Origin: Perognathus longimembris pacificus | Taxonomy: Eukaryota; Chordata; Mammalia; Rodentia; Heteromyidae | Direction: 5' to 3' | Assembly (NCBI RefSeq): GCF_023159225.1 | Contig: NC_063181.1 | Span: 22,098,073 to 22,162,072 of the forward strand | DNA: 64,000 nt | Part shown: positions 1 to 11,899 of the stretch, in pieces | Layout of the letters: the number at the start of each line of letters is the position of its first letter | How positions within the stretch are numbered: the stretch's first letter is position 1 | Translations under genes and position numbers: made by a program | The notes under the pieces: generated by a model | What the model was told of the DNA's origin: nothing | What the model saw: the letters and a program-made list of their open reading frames with translations, nothing else | Database searches by the model: none

Positions 1-155
1 TGCGCTACGACTTGAGACACACCTCCACTTCTGACAGTGTGGTGATTAATTGAAGTTAAGCAACATACGGACTTTACTGCCTAAGCTGCCTTTGAAGCAA
101 GATCTCAGATCTCAGCCTTCTGAGTAGCTAGGTAGTGGGTCACCTGCACCTGATC
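1..155 (-). repeat. B1-Geo-type SINE, truncated by the window edge
   Basis: Read on the minus strand, this shows the B1-like motif CTCAGAAGGCTGAGATCTGAG near 105-125 and the remains of the Geo right half (a degraded GGAGGTGTGTCTCAAGT) near 10-30. Both parts occur in the same order in other copies in this window. The left end is cut by the window and the copy is diverged, so it is an old insertion. No target-site duplication is visible. Confidence 0.6.
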
Positions 156-297
156 TCACTGAGAGTCTTACAAATATTATACGGCATAATCATTCCAACA
201 AGCCATGCCAACTGTAAGGTAGATCTTGCTGATAGAAACGTAAATAAATGCTTCCTTATTACTACCAATCATAGAATTTGTTAATTCAAGCAACTAT

Positions 298-527
298 GAG
301 TTGTAAGGAGAGGGCTGGGAATATGGCCTAGTAGCAAGAGTGCTTGCCTTATATACATGAAGCCCTGGGTTCAATTCCTCAGCACCACATATACAGAAAA
401 CAGCCAGAAGTGGTGCTGTGGCTCAAGTGGCAGAGGCATTGAACAAAAAGAAGCCAGAGACAGTGTTCAGGCCCTGAGTGCAAGGCCCAGGACTGGCAAA
501 AAACAAAAAAGGGAAAGAGTTGTAAGG
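298..527 (+). mobile_element. IDL-Geo dimeric SINE with target-site duplication
   Basis: The left half is an ID-like tRNA-derived monomer starting GGGCTGGGAATATGGCC near 312. It has an A-box-like stretch and a B-box-like GGTTCAATTCC near 368. The right half (about 400-497) carries the Geo signature AGAAGTGGTGCTGTGGCTCA and ends GGACTGGC before an A-rich tail. An 11-bp direct repeat, GAGTTGTAAGG, flanks it at 298-308 and 517-527, so the element proper is about 309-516. Known biology: such SINEs are transcribed by RNA polymerase III and mobilised by L1 enzymes. It differs from the copy at 5508 at many positions and is probably older. A 64-codon frame at 357-551 runs through it and is not a gene. 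Confidence 0.9.
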
Positions 528-1395
528 CGATATGCCCAACAAGGACAATAATGAATCTCATTACCAAACTTCTAATCCTTAAAACAGACATAGCCATAAA
601 GGTAAAGTACATCTCTAATGAGTGTTGACTCACCAACAAGCATATTGCCTCATCAAAATAATAGTCCTAGAGGAAAAAATTTTTGTGCATGGTTACACAT
701 GCGTACTTATGTGAATGTGTTATATGTTTCTAAAAATATATACTGGTCTAAGGAGTTATAGTTTCATTTCTCTTCATTTCTTATGGGCTCTGGATGATGA
801 CACTTATCCCAGTTGTGTGTTTCATAAACTACAATGTGGTTTCTGCTATGCTTTTTTAATGTCAGCCCTAATTGTTCACCTGACACCATTCCCAGTGATT
901 TTCAGAGCGTATCATGCCTGTTTAGCTATAACGAGTTACTATTAACACCGTTTTTATTACATTAAAAAGAACCATTAATTTCTCCCTCAATTACATGTTT
1001 AAATGTATGGTTTATTTTTTTCTGTTTTGTGCATGACATAGTAATCAGAACCAGAGTAACTAACTGTAACTGACCCATAATTTAAAAGTAGTTTGAATTA
1101 CACAGAGAAGAAATTTGAAAACACACAGGGACGTTTAATGATCATCTGTGACGAGAAAGAAAGGATCAGTGGAAAGAAAACTTTCAAAGACAAAAGTGCC
1201 TGAGAAAATCTCTCTCTTCTTCAATTCTTGGTTTAGCCTCATCCTAAGGGACTTATGGATAAATGCTCAGTAGTCTATTTTTGTTGGTTTTGTTGGCCCC
1301 ACGTTCTCTCTACCATAAGATCTCCTTGAATAGAGCACATTGAATACCCCCATGACATTATGTTCTAAGTCAGAAGTTTACACGTAGGGCATGAA
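528..1395. other. Unclassified AT-rich noncoding stretch
   Basis: I see no recognisable repeat or coding signal here. The only open frame, 76 codons at 715-945, is rich in Y, F and C, as expected of translated AT-rich noncoding DNA. Confidence 0.5.
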
Positions 1396-1399
1396 CTGT

Positions 1400-1705
1400 A
1401 GCAAATTATTTATTGAACACCCACTAGTTCCAGACTCTGCTGCAGGCTTTGGGAATACAGCAAACAAGACAGCTGGGATTCTTACTTTATGGGGCTTTCA
1501 GTATAATGAGGAGAAAGACATTAAACAAATAATTACAATGCTAAGTGCTATAGAGAAGAATCAGAGGCTGCTGTGGAAATATAAAATGGAACATCTAACC
1601 AGGTGTGTATGAATGTCGGCACAGGGTAAGGGAAAACGAATATGCTGGAAGTATTCCCCAGGCACTGACCTTACTTAAGCAGAAACCTGCAGGATAAAGC
1701 AGAGA
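1400..1705 (-). repeat. L2 LINE 3' end relic
   Basis: The plus strand reads as the reverse complement of the L2 3' end. It opens with TTTATTGAACACCCACTAG, followed by a block resembling 'gctttgggaatacagcaaac', then a block matching the L2 'aagtgctatagagaa' region, and CAGAAACCTGCAGGAT near 1680 in the part upstream. This order matches the mammalian L2 consensus as I know it. The copy is heavily diverged. A 73-codon frame at 1391-1612 lies inside it and is an artefact. Confidence 0.7.
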
Positions 1706-2417
1706 ATTTTTTTTTATATATTTTAGGACTGCTATTCAGTTTTCAATTGCAACAGACAACTTTAAATTAAACAATTGTACCAATATAGTTGCAAGGCATT
1801 CCTTGCGGTCTTTGAGGATGAGTGAGACTTAGCTAGGTAATAAGTATAGTAAGGTGGAAAGACATCTTTTACAGTGAAAATAGCATTCTGTCCTTGAGAC
1901 AGGGGAAAAAAAAACATACAATAATGGAAGTACAGAGTAGTTGAAAATGACATTGGGGACTCACTAGCTGGGTTTTATGCATTTTACTGATTTATCATTT
2001 AATCCTAAAAGTTATGTAAAGTCACTTGTATGAAATGCACTGAAAATACTACTCAGAACTGAGATCTAAATGGAAGGGAGAAGAATTGAATGTGAGAGCA
2101 AGGATTTCAACTTTAGTAATAGTTATTATGAGAAATTTGTGTTTCTGTAGCAAGTTCAAGCCATAGACAGAAAGAAAGGTACACTTGGATGTGAGTGGGG
2201 AATATAGAAAGAACAGTGACATCCGGATTCTCAGTTTGAAGATAATCCCTTTCACTAGCTCCTAACATCAGAAATAATGGGGGCTACTTTTTAATATGCT
2301 GATTTCTAAGTGGCAAATAAAGCATACAGATTGAAATATTATATAGGGAATGAGGTTCCTGAAGATAAAAATAAATATTTTGGTTGGATATAGAAACTTA
2401 GGGAATAAAATATCCCA

Positions 2418-2434
2418 TGTGTGTGTGTCCATCC

Positions 2435-2476
<42 letters not shown>
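2418..2476. repeat. (TG)n microsatellite
   Basis: An interrupted TG tract whose pure part runs 2438-2476 (about 19 units). It lies about 30 bp from the 3' end of the minus-strand SINE at 2505, so it may have grown from that element's tail. Two overlapping open frames on opposite strands (94 and 100 codons) are products of this repeat. Confidence 0.95.
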
Positions 2477-2477
<1 letters not shown>

Positions 2478-2504
2478 CATGCACATGAGCATGTGTTCAC
2501 AGAC

Positions 2505-2690
2505 AGGTAGGTACTGGGATTTGAAACTCTTGCTTATGGTTTGGTTTTGTTTTTTCCTCAAGGCTGACATTCTATCACTTCAGCCACACCCACACCTCCA
2601 ATTTTGGCATTTTGCTTCTGTCTGCTCAGGCTAACATCCTACTTTGATTCTCAGATCTCAGACTTCTGAGTAACGAGGATTCCAGACATG
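2505..2690 (-). repeat. Degraded B1-Geo-type SINE
   Basis: On the minus strand it has the order expected of a B1-headed Geo SINE. The head is at 2640-2690 (TCAGATCTCAGACTTCTGAG on the plus strand), the middle is around 2590-2640, and a Geo-like tail starts at a diverged 'tactgggatttgaaact' near 2513. Divergence is high and the boundaries are uncertain. Confidence 0.6.
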
Positions 2691-2811
2691 ATCTACCTTT
2701 TACCTGTATCAAGTCTTTCTACATGTGCTTCTCTCATAAGAGGATTAGAAGTCATTAATATTAGAGGGCTTTAAATTTTAGCAAACAACCAAGGAGGATA
2801 GGAAATTATTC

Positions 2812-2995
2812 TTTTTCTTAAATTTAATTTTATTGTCAAGGTAATATACACAGGGGTTACAGTTACATACATAAGGTAATGAGTACATTTCTTGTCAAAC
2901 TTGTTACCCCTCCCTCATTTTCCCCCACTTTCCCTAGCCCCCAAATTTTCTAATTTCCAACATATTGTCTTGTGACAATATTCTCAGATTACCTT
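2812..2995 (-). mobile_element. 5'-truncated L1 3' end
   Basis: The plus strand begins with a T-rich tail and TTATTGTCAAGGTAATATAC, then GGGGTTACAGTTACATA. It continues through a pyrimidine tract (CCCTCCCTCATTTTC) to CATATTGTCTTGTGAC. This is the reverse complement of the 3' end seen in sense at 29400-29700 and 38400-38842, so it is the same L1 family. How far it extends past 2995 is unclear. Confidence 0.75.
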
Positions 2996-3935
2996 GTGAT
3001 GCTTACTCATCCCATTTACTATCTAAATTTGTTTATACTAGATATTCTGCACAGTAGATAATAACTCCTATTCCTCCCCCAGTTCATTGAATTCCCACCT
3101 TCCTCGGTCTATGAAAGGTTCCTTTCACAAGTTTCAGACATTCCACTTAACTAGAAATTCCCATCTTGCTTTTGAGTGAAAGTTTTCCTTTTCTTTCCTG
3201 TACACTGGAACTCTTCTTCATGGTGAGTCCAGAAAGGTGGTAAGACTCATCATTCAACATCCTTCTTATTAACACATTCAATTTGTTATCAAGTTCTGCC
3301 TCTGGGACTTACTCTAAGAGGCTAGCCATTCTTTTGTGTTTCATGACTTCAAATACAACTCCTGCTTATGCATTCCCAGGGGGGCATTCCAACGCTGGCT
3401 CCCATTCTGCTTTTCTCAGATCAGACATCAGTAGTAGCTTTCCCCCATGTCCTTTCACTCTTGATGTTGTTCCTCATAAGATGTCCTTCTTGAGAGTGGA
3501 AGTTGGTGATATCTGGTAGGAACTGAGTGAGAAGGTCTGTCCATATCAGCTATAGGAAACTGACACAGCCTTACCATACTACCAAATAGTGTCCATCCAA
3601 CTTGTTCCTCTCCCACCACCCCTTCTTTCCGTCTCCTCTATTAGGGAAGGAAGGAAAGGTTCTCTGTTAAACATGGCATTCTCCTCAAGCACAGGCTTCC
3701 CACCCATTTCTTCCTTCTCCAGTTCTCCCCTTGTATAGAGTGGGATGAAGTGGGGAGGTAGGTTTGGCAGCCACTTATTAAACCTTGGAGAAAGGAAATG
3801 ACTGACTCTAATTGTGGCCTGCTCTTGAGGCTATTTTTGAAATGAAGGGTATTTACCCTACAATTCTCAACTTTGGATTTTAGCCATATTTCTAGAATAA
3901 GAAAAAAAATCACTTAACATCTCATTACAGATTTA
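2996..3935. other. Unclassified pyrimidine-rich noncoding stretch
   Basis: It may contain more of the truncated L1 at its left side, but I cannot align it. Frames of 78 codons (3283-3519, plus) and 90 codons (3641-3913, minus) show no recognisable domain and no flanking splice or polyadenylation context that I trust. Confidence 0.4.
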
Positions 3936-3939
3936 TAAC

Positions 3940-4078
3940 TACCTGCAGTATGCTTTCTCTCCTTCACTAGATTACAAGAAATGTGAGTCATAAACCATAT
4001 CTGATGTGTTTATTAGTAAATCTCATAGGCCTAGCTTCGTTCCTGCTGAATAGTAGGTGTTCAGTCAATACCACCTTA
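3940..4078 (+). repeat. L2 LINE 3' end relic
   Basis: Sense L2 3'-end blocks are visible in order: CACTAGATTACAAGAAATGTGAG near 3966, then 'atctgatgtgttta', then GAATAGTAGGTGTTCAGTCAAT near 4050. These match the L2 consensus end 'actagaatgtaagctcc ... atagtaggtgctcaataa'. Confidence 0.6.
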
Positions 4079-5490
4079 GGAGCTTACCTGCTTAACTTTC
4101 AACTTCCACCAACTAGAGATCTCTTCACCTGTTTTTTGTTTGTTGTTTTTTTTAATTCTCAGCTCTGCACATGTTATATCACTGGGATTTTTTTGTTCTT
4201 TTTTTTCTTTTTTTAAAAAATAATAATTACTTATTTATTTTCACCTCTGTTTTTCAACCACTGTGGCTTAGATGGCCCTTTCCTTTTTTAGTCCTGTCTG
4301 AGGGGTAATTCTAATGTTAAGTATGAACACCAGAACTGACTCATAAATCTTTAGGAATCTTTTCGTTCTTCTTCATTTTGAGTGACAAATTCTGCTTGAG
4401 TTTTCTGAAATGGCATTACTCCAGTGTCCATCAGACAAAAATTCCATCACTGTGGAACTATATTTTCAATCATGTATACTTTAGAGTCAGAGATATTATC
4501 ACATAAAGGCATTTCCTCCTATGACACCTTCAACTATCATTTGGAAGTTGGACAATCTGTGGAGAAACTATTAAATTAGAAATAAATCCTTATCTTTCCT
4601 ATAAGGAAATGGTCAGTTCCTTTATTTCTGCCATGTCATTAGTTCTGTAGATATTTGAACCACTGAATAATTTGATTCTTTTGGAATACCCCATAGCATT
4701 AAGAGTTAATACATCTTTGAAATAGCTTCCATTATTCTGTTCCACTAGTAGGTTCTAGCATTCAGAATTATTCAATAAAGAATATCTTTATAGAGCAGGC
4801 ACGTGGACTTTTTTCCAGTGGGTTAAAAAAGTGCTGTGTTTTATGAAAGTACAGAATTAATTTGCAATAAGAAATATGGAATGAGGAAATAGGAAAAGGA
4901 CCCTTTTGAACCCTGCTCCATGTTACAGATTGCCTCATAAAACCTTAATCAGAGCTTTATCAACTTACCCAACCCCAGATAGGTCAACTGGTACTGATAA
5001 AGTAAGTCATTCCTCTAACAAGTACAGAGACTTATTTCTAAAGGTAATAAAACTTTATATGTTTATATCTGTCTTTCCTGAGTTCAAAGTCCCTCATAAA
5101 CCTCACTCTCCTCCAAAAGAGGTGGAGAAAGATGACCTTTCCCAAAATACAAAAAAAAAAATAGAGAAGGCTTGAGCTTTGATTAAGAAAGGGAGTCTAT
5201 AACCCAGTTAGCAATCACTTCCAAGTTTCCTCAGTCCTGGTTCAATGGTCAAGTCAGGATTTTATCTTGTTATTATGATGGTACTTTGCCCTGGGAATTT
5301 GGCCAATATTTTCTGAGAAGAGATTCTACAAGAGACCCTACAACATGCAGTATAATTTACAAATGTCAGGTAAGCATTATAGGGAAGAGAGGAAGCCTGG
5401 ACAGCCTGGGTCCTCCTGAAATCAGAGACAAATCAGTAAAACTTAAACTCCTGAAGAAAGGGCCACTCTCAATTAATAAAAAAGACTGGA
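4079..5490. other. Unclassified AT-rich noncoding stretch
   Basis: Contains T-rich runs near 4135-4215. I recognise no interspersed repeat with confidence. Frames of 89 and 92 codons (4906-5175 and 5286-5564) have no family resemblance, and the second runs into the IDL-Geo SINE. Confidence 0.4.
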
Positions 5491-5492
5491 TC

Positions 5493-5730
5493 AAAGGATT
5501 TTTTGAGGGGCTGGGGATATGGCCTGGTGGCAAGAGTGCCTGCCTCGGATACACGAGGCCCTAGGTTCGATTCCCCAGCACTACATATACAGAAAACGGC
5601 CAGAAGTGGCGCTGTGGCTCAAGTGGCGAGTGCTAGCCTTGAGCGGGAAGAAGCCAGGGACAGTGCTCAGGCCCTGAGTCCAAGGCCCAGGACTGGCAAA
5701 AAAAAAAAAAAAAAAAAAGGATTTTTTGAG
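5493..5730 (+). mobile_element. Young IDL-Geo dimeric SINE with perfect 15-bp duplication
   Basis: This is the best-preserved SINE in the window. The ID-like left half begins GGGGCTGGGGATATGGCC near 5507, with an intact A-box-like TGGCCTGGTGG and a B-box GGTTCGATTCC at about 5564-5574. The Geo right half runs about 5598-5698 with CCAGAAGTGGCGCTGTGGC, followed by an uninterrupted A tail of about 20 bases. The direct repeat AAAGGATTTTTTGAG is perfect at 5493-5507 and 5716-5730. The pure tail, retained CpGs and perfect duplication suggest recent insertion. It could be polymorphic or species-specific. Confidence 0.95.
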
Positions 5731-5894
5731 TAAATTGTGTTGGTTATTTGCAAGAGCCCCTAAAGAAGAGATAGAGGGAGAAAAAAAAATACAACCTTAA
5801 CAACCACTAAGTGTTGCCTACAGTTAACATATAACCTCCATTTGGAGGCATGTGTCATATATCTAATAACACACATACCATGCAGGTAGTTGTA

Positions 5895-6020
5895 GGTGTT
5901 ATGTTATTGTAATGTTTAGCAAACAATGAACCCGAGAAGACATACAATTTTTCTCAGGTCACATAGCTAATAAAGATGGCAGCTAAGAAAATCTGTTTCC
6001 CCTGCTACATAACACAGTCT
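5895..6020 (-). repeat. MIR SINE relic
   Basis: The plus strand reads as a reversed MIR core: AATGAACCCGAGAAGAC, then TCTCAGGTCACATAGCTAAT, then an AGCTAAGAAAATCTG block. This matches the consensus 'gaggaaactgag ... aaggtcacacagctagtaag'. Confidence 0.7.
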
Positions 6021-6559
6021 TAGTAGTAATAATACACAAAGTATACTTATACAAAGCTAACCAGAAAAACTGTAGTCCTAACTTACAGATATTAATACAT
6101 TTGAACTTAATTATGCATATGTGTGTGTATAATGTTTAGTGTAAAATTGTGTAAAATACAGTTTCCTTAGGAGATGAATTATCTTTTTAGTGTATTTGGG
6201 GTGTTGGGAAGGCTTTATCTTGGGGAAGATATATCAATAGATTGCATGAACTTTTTTTTAAACTCAGTCCAGTGTGCAGGCTTCATAATTAGAAAAAAAA
6301 AATCAAGTATGAGGTATAATATTTCAATTTCATGATTTTTGACATTTTAAAATATAGGCAAGGATAGTAAGGTAAAGTAGTACCAATATTATTGTACATA
6401 ATATTAAAATGATGAAAATACCTGTTAAATTGATTGGCTGCCATTTTTTGTTTCCCCATGAGTAGATTAAAATTTATCTGCCCATCCAATCCTATTGGTA
6501 CAGGGTTGGTAGCAAGTGTTGTTAAACCAAGTTTGAGACCATTGTCTTTGACTCACTCA

Positions 6560-6895
6560 TATACTTATTTAAGCACCCATCTAGTTACATATTTTTTAAC
6601 AGTCTAAACACATTTTTAACAGGCACTTAGGATAAAAGGCATTGGATTAAATATTGGAGACCACTAAAAATGGAATGAAATAGGGGAGTATAATGTGGTG
6701 CAGAAGGATTAAAGACATATAAGTAATGTGAAAAAAAAGAATGGGTGATGGTGGGAAAATGAACAGGACACTTTGGGGCCCATGTCTAGAGGTTCTACAG
6801 AACTAGGTTCCTAAAGGCCTCTGGCAAGAAGTAACATCTAAACTGAGACTGGCAAGCTGAGTAAATCTGAAAGAACAGAAAGAACTCAATAGTTA
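6560..6895 (-). repeat. L2 LINE 3' end relic
   Basis: Reverse-complement L2 blocks are spread over 330 bp. These are TTAAGCACCCATCTAG near 6575, 'aggcacttaggataaaaggcattgga' (6620-6646), and AAGGCCTCTGGCAAGAAGTA with AACATCTAAACTGAGAC near 6815-6850. Their order agrees with L2 read from its 3' end inward. Confidence 0.65.
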
Positions 6896-6989
6896 AACAT
6901 AAGTTTAAGGGCTTAGCACTCCCCAGGGCAGAAAGTATCTCCCCTTCAACACAATATTCATTCAGATTTAACTTCTTCAAATCTTGATT

Positions 6990-7960
6990 GTGAGTAACTA
7001 TGTTTTTGTTCTAAATAAGCCTTCAATGAACAAAATAATTAAGAATATTATTTGAAAAAACTTATTTTAAAATCCTCAGATATGATAATGCTTCTAAAAG
7101 ACAAGTTCATCTGTTTTTCTATTTATGATACATACAATATATTTTTCTTTTCAAAGGTCATATAGCAGTTGTAGCCAAAACCTCTGTATTATATGTAATG
7201 ATGAGATCAAGATAATTGTTATAATCATCACTTCAGACATCTCATTATTGTGTTTACTGGGAACAACCAAAATCTTAGTGCTGTTTTGAAATGTTCAATT
7301 AATTATTACTAACCATAGTTATGCTATTATGATATAGAACATTTGCTCAAAATGTAGGTACTGAGTTCAGAATCTAAAACATTTGAACAGCTATGCAAGA
7401 TTCGGTACCCAACAATAGAAAAGAAACCTGCTCTTGAGGTCATGATTATGAATGACTTAGTCCTTGAGCAGGCATGTAACTCTCTAGTTTTGTGTATTTG
7501 GCAACTCCAAGGCCACTATTGAGAATGTTAACATCATTAGTCAGACCTACTTCATCCTTCAGCAAAGAAATCACTCTAGCACACAAGAGAAAGAACACAC
7601 TCTCAGATGTCAAAGTTGACTGCCACACGACTGATCCATTCTTCTTCTGCAAGGCTGGCCTCCTTCAAAGATCTGAAGTCTTTGTTGATAATTACTGTGA
7701 TGAATCATCAGAACATAGGTACTCGGAACTTCAGTTTCTGCTAATAGAAAACATTCCTTTAAAGATTTCTTTCACTGAACAGACTTTCTTGAAAGTTAAC
7801 ATGAAGACTGTGAGCCACACTCTTCACACACACTCTGTTCATTATTCCCTGTTTACCTCAATTTCAGGTGAACTGTCAAGATCAAAGCTTTGATATTTGC
7901 AGTCAAAGCTGGGATCTTATTAGAGTTTGAATACAAAAATGTCCACCCTGTGTTCATGTA
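6990..7960. other. Unclassified noncoding stretch with a 133-codon frame
   Basis: No repeat was recognised. The open frame at 7492-7893 (plus, 133 codons) overlaps a 68-codon frame on the other strand. Its translation has no motif, signal peptide or repeat pattern I can name. I treat it as noncoding. Confidence 0.4.
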
Positions 7961-7969
7961 TCCCAGGCT

Positions 7970-8385
7970 TGATGGCCATCTGAAGGGCTTTAGGGAGATT
8001 ACTGGATTTGGAAAGCTGTGACTGAATCAACATTTTTGATCCCTTGGTAGAACAATAATATGATTGCTTTTGGGGGACATATGAAAATTAGGAAGGATTT
8101 AAATAGAACACTGGGGTCACTGCATGGAAAGATATGTCTTGGATGTTGATGAGAAAGGAATTTTTCAAAACCAGATGAAGAATATTCTAGGCACAGGGAA
8201 AATCATGACACAGAGCAGGAGATTTCACTCATCTAGGAAACACCTGTGTAGATAGATAATTACATAAGGAAAGCTTAAAGGTATAGTAACACCAACCTGC
8301 ATTGAGGGTCTTTAAAGCCATAGTCAAAAATGTTGGTGATAACCTAGGAATAGGGGGGAAGCCAGAAAAGACATTGAGCAGTATA
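7970..8385 (-). repeat. L2 LINE relic
   Basis: Reverse-complement L2 blocks: TTCTAGGCACAGGGAAAATC (near 8188), CAGAGCAGGAGATTTCA, and GAGGGTCTTTAAAGCCATAG followed by a GGGGGAAGCCAGAAAAG block near 8355. They correspond to the L2 regions whose consensus in this orientation reads 'attccaggcagagggaa' and 'gtagggccttgtaggccatgg'. Strong divergence indicates great age. Confidence 0.6.
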
Positions 8386-8389
8386 CTAG

Positions 8390-9920
8390 ACCAGATTTCT
8401 ATCTACAAAGGAATGCCAGATACTCTATGAAGAGCAAATCATAAGAGAAGTAAAGATACTGGCTTAAAATGTATTGAAGTTGCTCTGGGAAAAGGTACTT
8501 TAGGTAAGATAAGTAGATATAAGAATGAAGAAAAGTAGATATGTTCAGAATTAACAGAATGTTACATGGAATGGATATGATGAAGAATGAAACAACGAAC
8601 AATTTCTAGCTTTTCATTTCACCTGGAACAACTTAGATTAACTGGCTTTGCCAGCTAGATAACTTAATCCAATCATAGAACTGATTTATGTAAAAACACC
8701 CTTAAGGTCTCTAGCCTTTGATCTCCAACTAAAAGCATACTCATTTTTTCATAGCAAATTTCAAGTACTCTGTAAGTTAGAGTGGGATTAACTATAACTT
8801 AATTTATATAGTCCATGATTTTAAAAATACCAAAGTTTTTCTCACCATCAAAGCATATCAAGAGTACCAACATCCATATCTATCTACTTGTCAAAATGGA
8901 CAATTAGCCGAAAGTACATTGTGCAAATATTCCTCCTTCTGCAACTCAATTAACTCTTAGCTACGCTCGTCTATTGAATCTGATATGAGTACAGTTGAAG
9001 AGTTCTGCTAATAAATATGAGCAAACTCATTATACATGATCAATATATATTGTTATAGATATATATATTCTATCTCCTAAAATATGTACTCTGTGCCTTT
9101 CTTCTTTCTTTCAAATTTTGTCTAGAAATTCTGCCATTAGCATACACTTTCAAAGTCTGGCCTTCTTTAATCTAGAAGCTGGTATCTAGTGTACCACAGT
9201 GGTACAGAGTTCTCTTCATATGTCAAGGGCTCTTACAACACACACAGGAGATACAGAAATAAGAGACTGAAGAGCAAATAATCTTAAAATATGGGTGTAG
9301 AAATTATCTGAAATGTTTTTTCATTCAAGTTACTATCAAAGGAGTTGATTCCTCAATTAAAGCTGAATATGACTCAGTGTCTGAAGATTCTTTCCTGTGC
9401 ACTGCCTGACCAGCTCTCAGGGTTTCCTTTAAAGTGTATTTTCTGCCCTTTAACAATGAATGCTAAGCCACCACCTGCTTTTTCTCAACTTAACTTTGCA
9501 GCCAGATACCTGCTGTAAGTCAAATCTGAACTAAACTTACTTACTGCCATATCATATAAATCCTACACAGAGCTGTGAATATAAATTATAAAACAAGCCC
9601 TGGCACCTCAATTTTTCAACCTGGTTCCCATGAGAAATAGAAAAAATTATTCCTTAAACTGGATTTTAGTATTTTAATGTTTATGCCAATAAAACACAAG
9701 TCAATGTTAGTCATATTCTAATGACTGCAATAATGTGCAGTTCTTAACTATCATGATATAAGTAATGTACAAGAGTACATTGAAATAATGACTATAAATA
9801 TAGATTCTATTTAAATTATAATAAAAATTGTTTTTAGTGTAAGACAAACTCCAAATTTGGTATGTCACAAACAAGCCCATGCATTTAACTGAACATGTAC
9901 AGTTTTTGAAAATATAGTAG
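8390..9920. other. Unclassified AT-rich noncoding stretch
   Basis: Contains short TA-rich runs around 9040-9075. No repeat family or coding signal was recognised. Confidence 0.4.
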
Positions 9921-9923
9921 AAA

Positions 9924-10158
9924 GCTGGGCATGGGTGGCTCTTGCTTGTAATCTCAGCTATTCAGGGGGCTGAAATCTGAGGATCATGTGTTGAAGCTAG
10001 GCTGGGCAAGCAGGAAGACTGAGACTCTCATCTCAAATTCACCACCCAAAAGCCAGAAGTGGAGCTGTGGCTAACGTGGTAGAGTGCAAGCCTTGAACAT
10101 TAAAATCAAAAAACAGTTACTAGTCACTGGGTTCAAGCCCCAGTAATAAGAGAAACAC
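9924..10158 (+). repeat. B1-Geo dimeric SINE
   Basis: The B1-like head begins GCTGGGCATGGGTGGCTC and contains the TGTAATCTCAGCTATTCAGG and GGCTGAAATCTGAGGATC blocks of 7SL-derived rodent SINEs. A linker near 10030 leads to a Geo tail with CCAGAAGTGGAGCTGTGGC (about 10052) and GGGTTCAAGCCCCAG (about 10130). The tail therefore keeps a B-box-like GTTCAAGCC, unlike the IDL-Geo copies. No clear target-site duplication was found. Confidence 0.85.
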
Positions 10159-10159
10159 A

Positions 10160-11675
10160 TACTGAGAAAAGAAGTGAAGAAAGGAACTAATGAGCGAAAT
10201 GATTTAGATGTGAAAGTAAGTTCGAGTGGATTAGTTCATTATTGCCTTAGTTCTAATTCTGATATACCAGAATAGCAAGTAATATCCAACAAATTGGCTA
10301 TTCATAGCTTTAACAACATAGCTAGGCAAAATTGATACAGAGATTCTTACTGTGTAATAATAACAACTTTTAACTAAATCAGCACCTTTGATAGTGAGTG
10401 TCTTATAATTTCTCTTAAAAATAAACAAATACCCAATTTATGCCTACCATAATTAATTTAACAAGAAAATCTTGGTTTTACTTACTAGCCTAAAATATGA
10501 ATTTCTGTATTATGATACTTAAAAGTGATTTTTCCTACAGGACAGAAGAAAAGAATACCTAATATGTAGCCAACGTTCAATTACCCACATTGGAAAGTTC
10601 ATGTTGACAATTTTTCATAGAAATATTTAATTTCAGTCTAACTTCCCCTGCCATCCACTTCTGGATTGTTCCCTACTGCTGTCAGTTGGCATGAGTTCAA
10701 GGAAAGCAAATATATTTTAATATTGGTTTTAGCAAAGCATTAGCAGGAAAGTAAACCTCCCAGGGAAAAATTCACATAATGTATTCTAAAGTCAAATATG
10801 AAATGATTTTGGATTAGCGGTACCACCGTAGGCTTCCATTCAGACTGATAATTGAGAATTGACTATACTACTGTGTTCATAAACTATGGACCACATGTAG
10901 TCCATGGAAAATAGGTGAGTTCTGAAACACAAATTAATATAAGGAAGCTGGAAGGTACTGGGAAAGCAGCAGAGCTTCATAAAGAGAGAATGGGGGCCCA
11001 CAAATGTTTTTGCTTTTCCTTTCTCCATGAGACTATGAAGTTTAAAATCACATGCAGGCAGAAGCTGATGAAATTATAGCTCTCAGACACTTTATAATTC
11101 TGAAACAGATATGTGATTGATTGCAAGGTGGCATAGCTGCTGGCAGTTTTTTGTCAGCACATTCTGATGATACAGTTTCTTAGGTGAACTTCAAGTACAT
11201 CAGTGACACACACTACGTTCCAGACACATTGAATGATTTGGAAGGTAATAATTTATGAGAGCTTTTGGAGCAACTTATTAGGTTCGAACCAAGAGAGATT
11301 TATTTTGTTTAATCCTAGGTTTCCTGCTGTGTGTTCTGTTTATCTCATCTGATGTAGCTAGTAAACAGATATGTAAAATTTTAATGTGGATATGACTCCT
11401 TCATAATAGTGCCTCAGCCACCTGACAAGATCTCCCATTTAAAATACAAAATGGTTTCTGTGTCAATGCCATTGTGTTTTAGTATTGTTTTCAAGGAACA
11501 AATGAAAGGGAAATTATTTTTTATTATTAATTTGGACACTGAATGATTGTGTATCCACAGAATTTATGAAATTCTAGAATGTTTTATGTTCCGAGTAATA
11601 ATAAATTATAAAAAAAATTTAGGGCCCTTAGAGGATTTTTACTGTCTTTTATCAGATTTCAAAATAAATAAAAAA
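10160..11675. other. Unclassified stretch without recognisable repeats
   Basis: About 1.5 kb with no identified interspersed repeat. Frames of 65 and 62 codons on the minus strand are not convincing. The absence of repeats over 10540-11330 makes this a modest candidate for conserved noncoding sequence. Confidence 0.4.
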
Positions 11676-11679
11676 TGAG

Positions 11680-11898
11680 TAACAGTGAACCTGTAATCAC
11701 AGCTATTCCAAAGGCTGAGATCTCAGAGTTCTTGTTTGAAGCCAGTCCTAATAAAGAATGTCCATTATACTAAAAGTGGAGCTGTGGCTCAAGTGATAGA
11801 AAGCCAGCCTTGAGCAAAAATTCTAAGGGATAGCATCCAGGCCCTTGAATTCCAGTTGTAGTATCTATACAAACACACATACACACACACAAAAAAAA
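11680..11898 (+). repeat. B1-Geo dimeric SINE with CA-rich tail
   Basis: Head fragment CCTGTAATCACAGCTATTCC with GGCTGAGATCTCAG, then AAAGTGGAGCTGTGGCTCAA (about 11775) and CCTTGAGCAAAAATTC of the Geo tail. The 3' tail has turned into a short (CA)n run followed by A8 at 11873-11898. Confidence 0.8.
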
Positions 11899-11899
11899 C

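Noticed and set aside
309..516. tRNA-like sequences with A and B boxes, considered as tRNA genes
   Set aside because: They are the ID-like halves of SINEs. They lie within dimeric elements with A tails and duplications and do not fold as a full tRNA.
2268..2634. Overlapping frames with TH or CV repeats on opposite strands
   Set aside because: Translation of a (TG)n microsatellite and the adjacent SINE.
7492..7893. 133-codon open frame, the longest in the window
   Set aside because: No domain, motif or family resemblance, overlapped by an open frame on the other strand, and a frame of this length is expected by chance in 64 kb.
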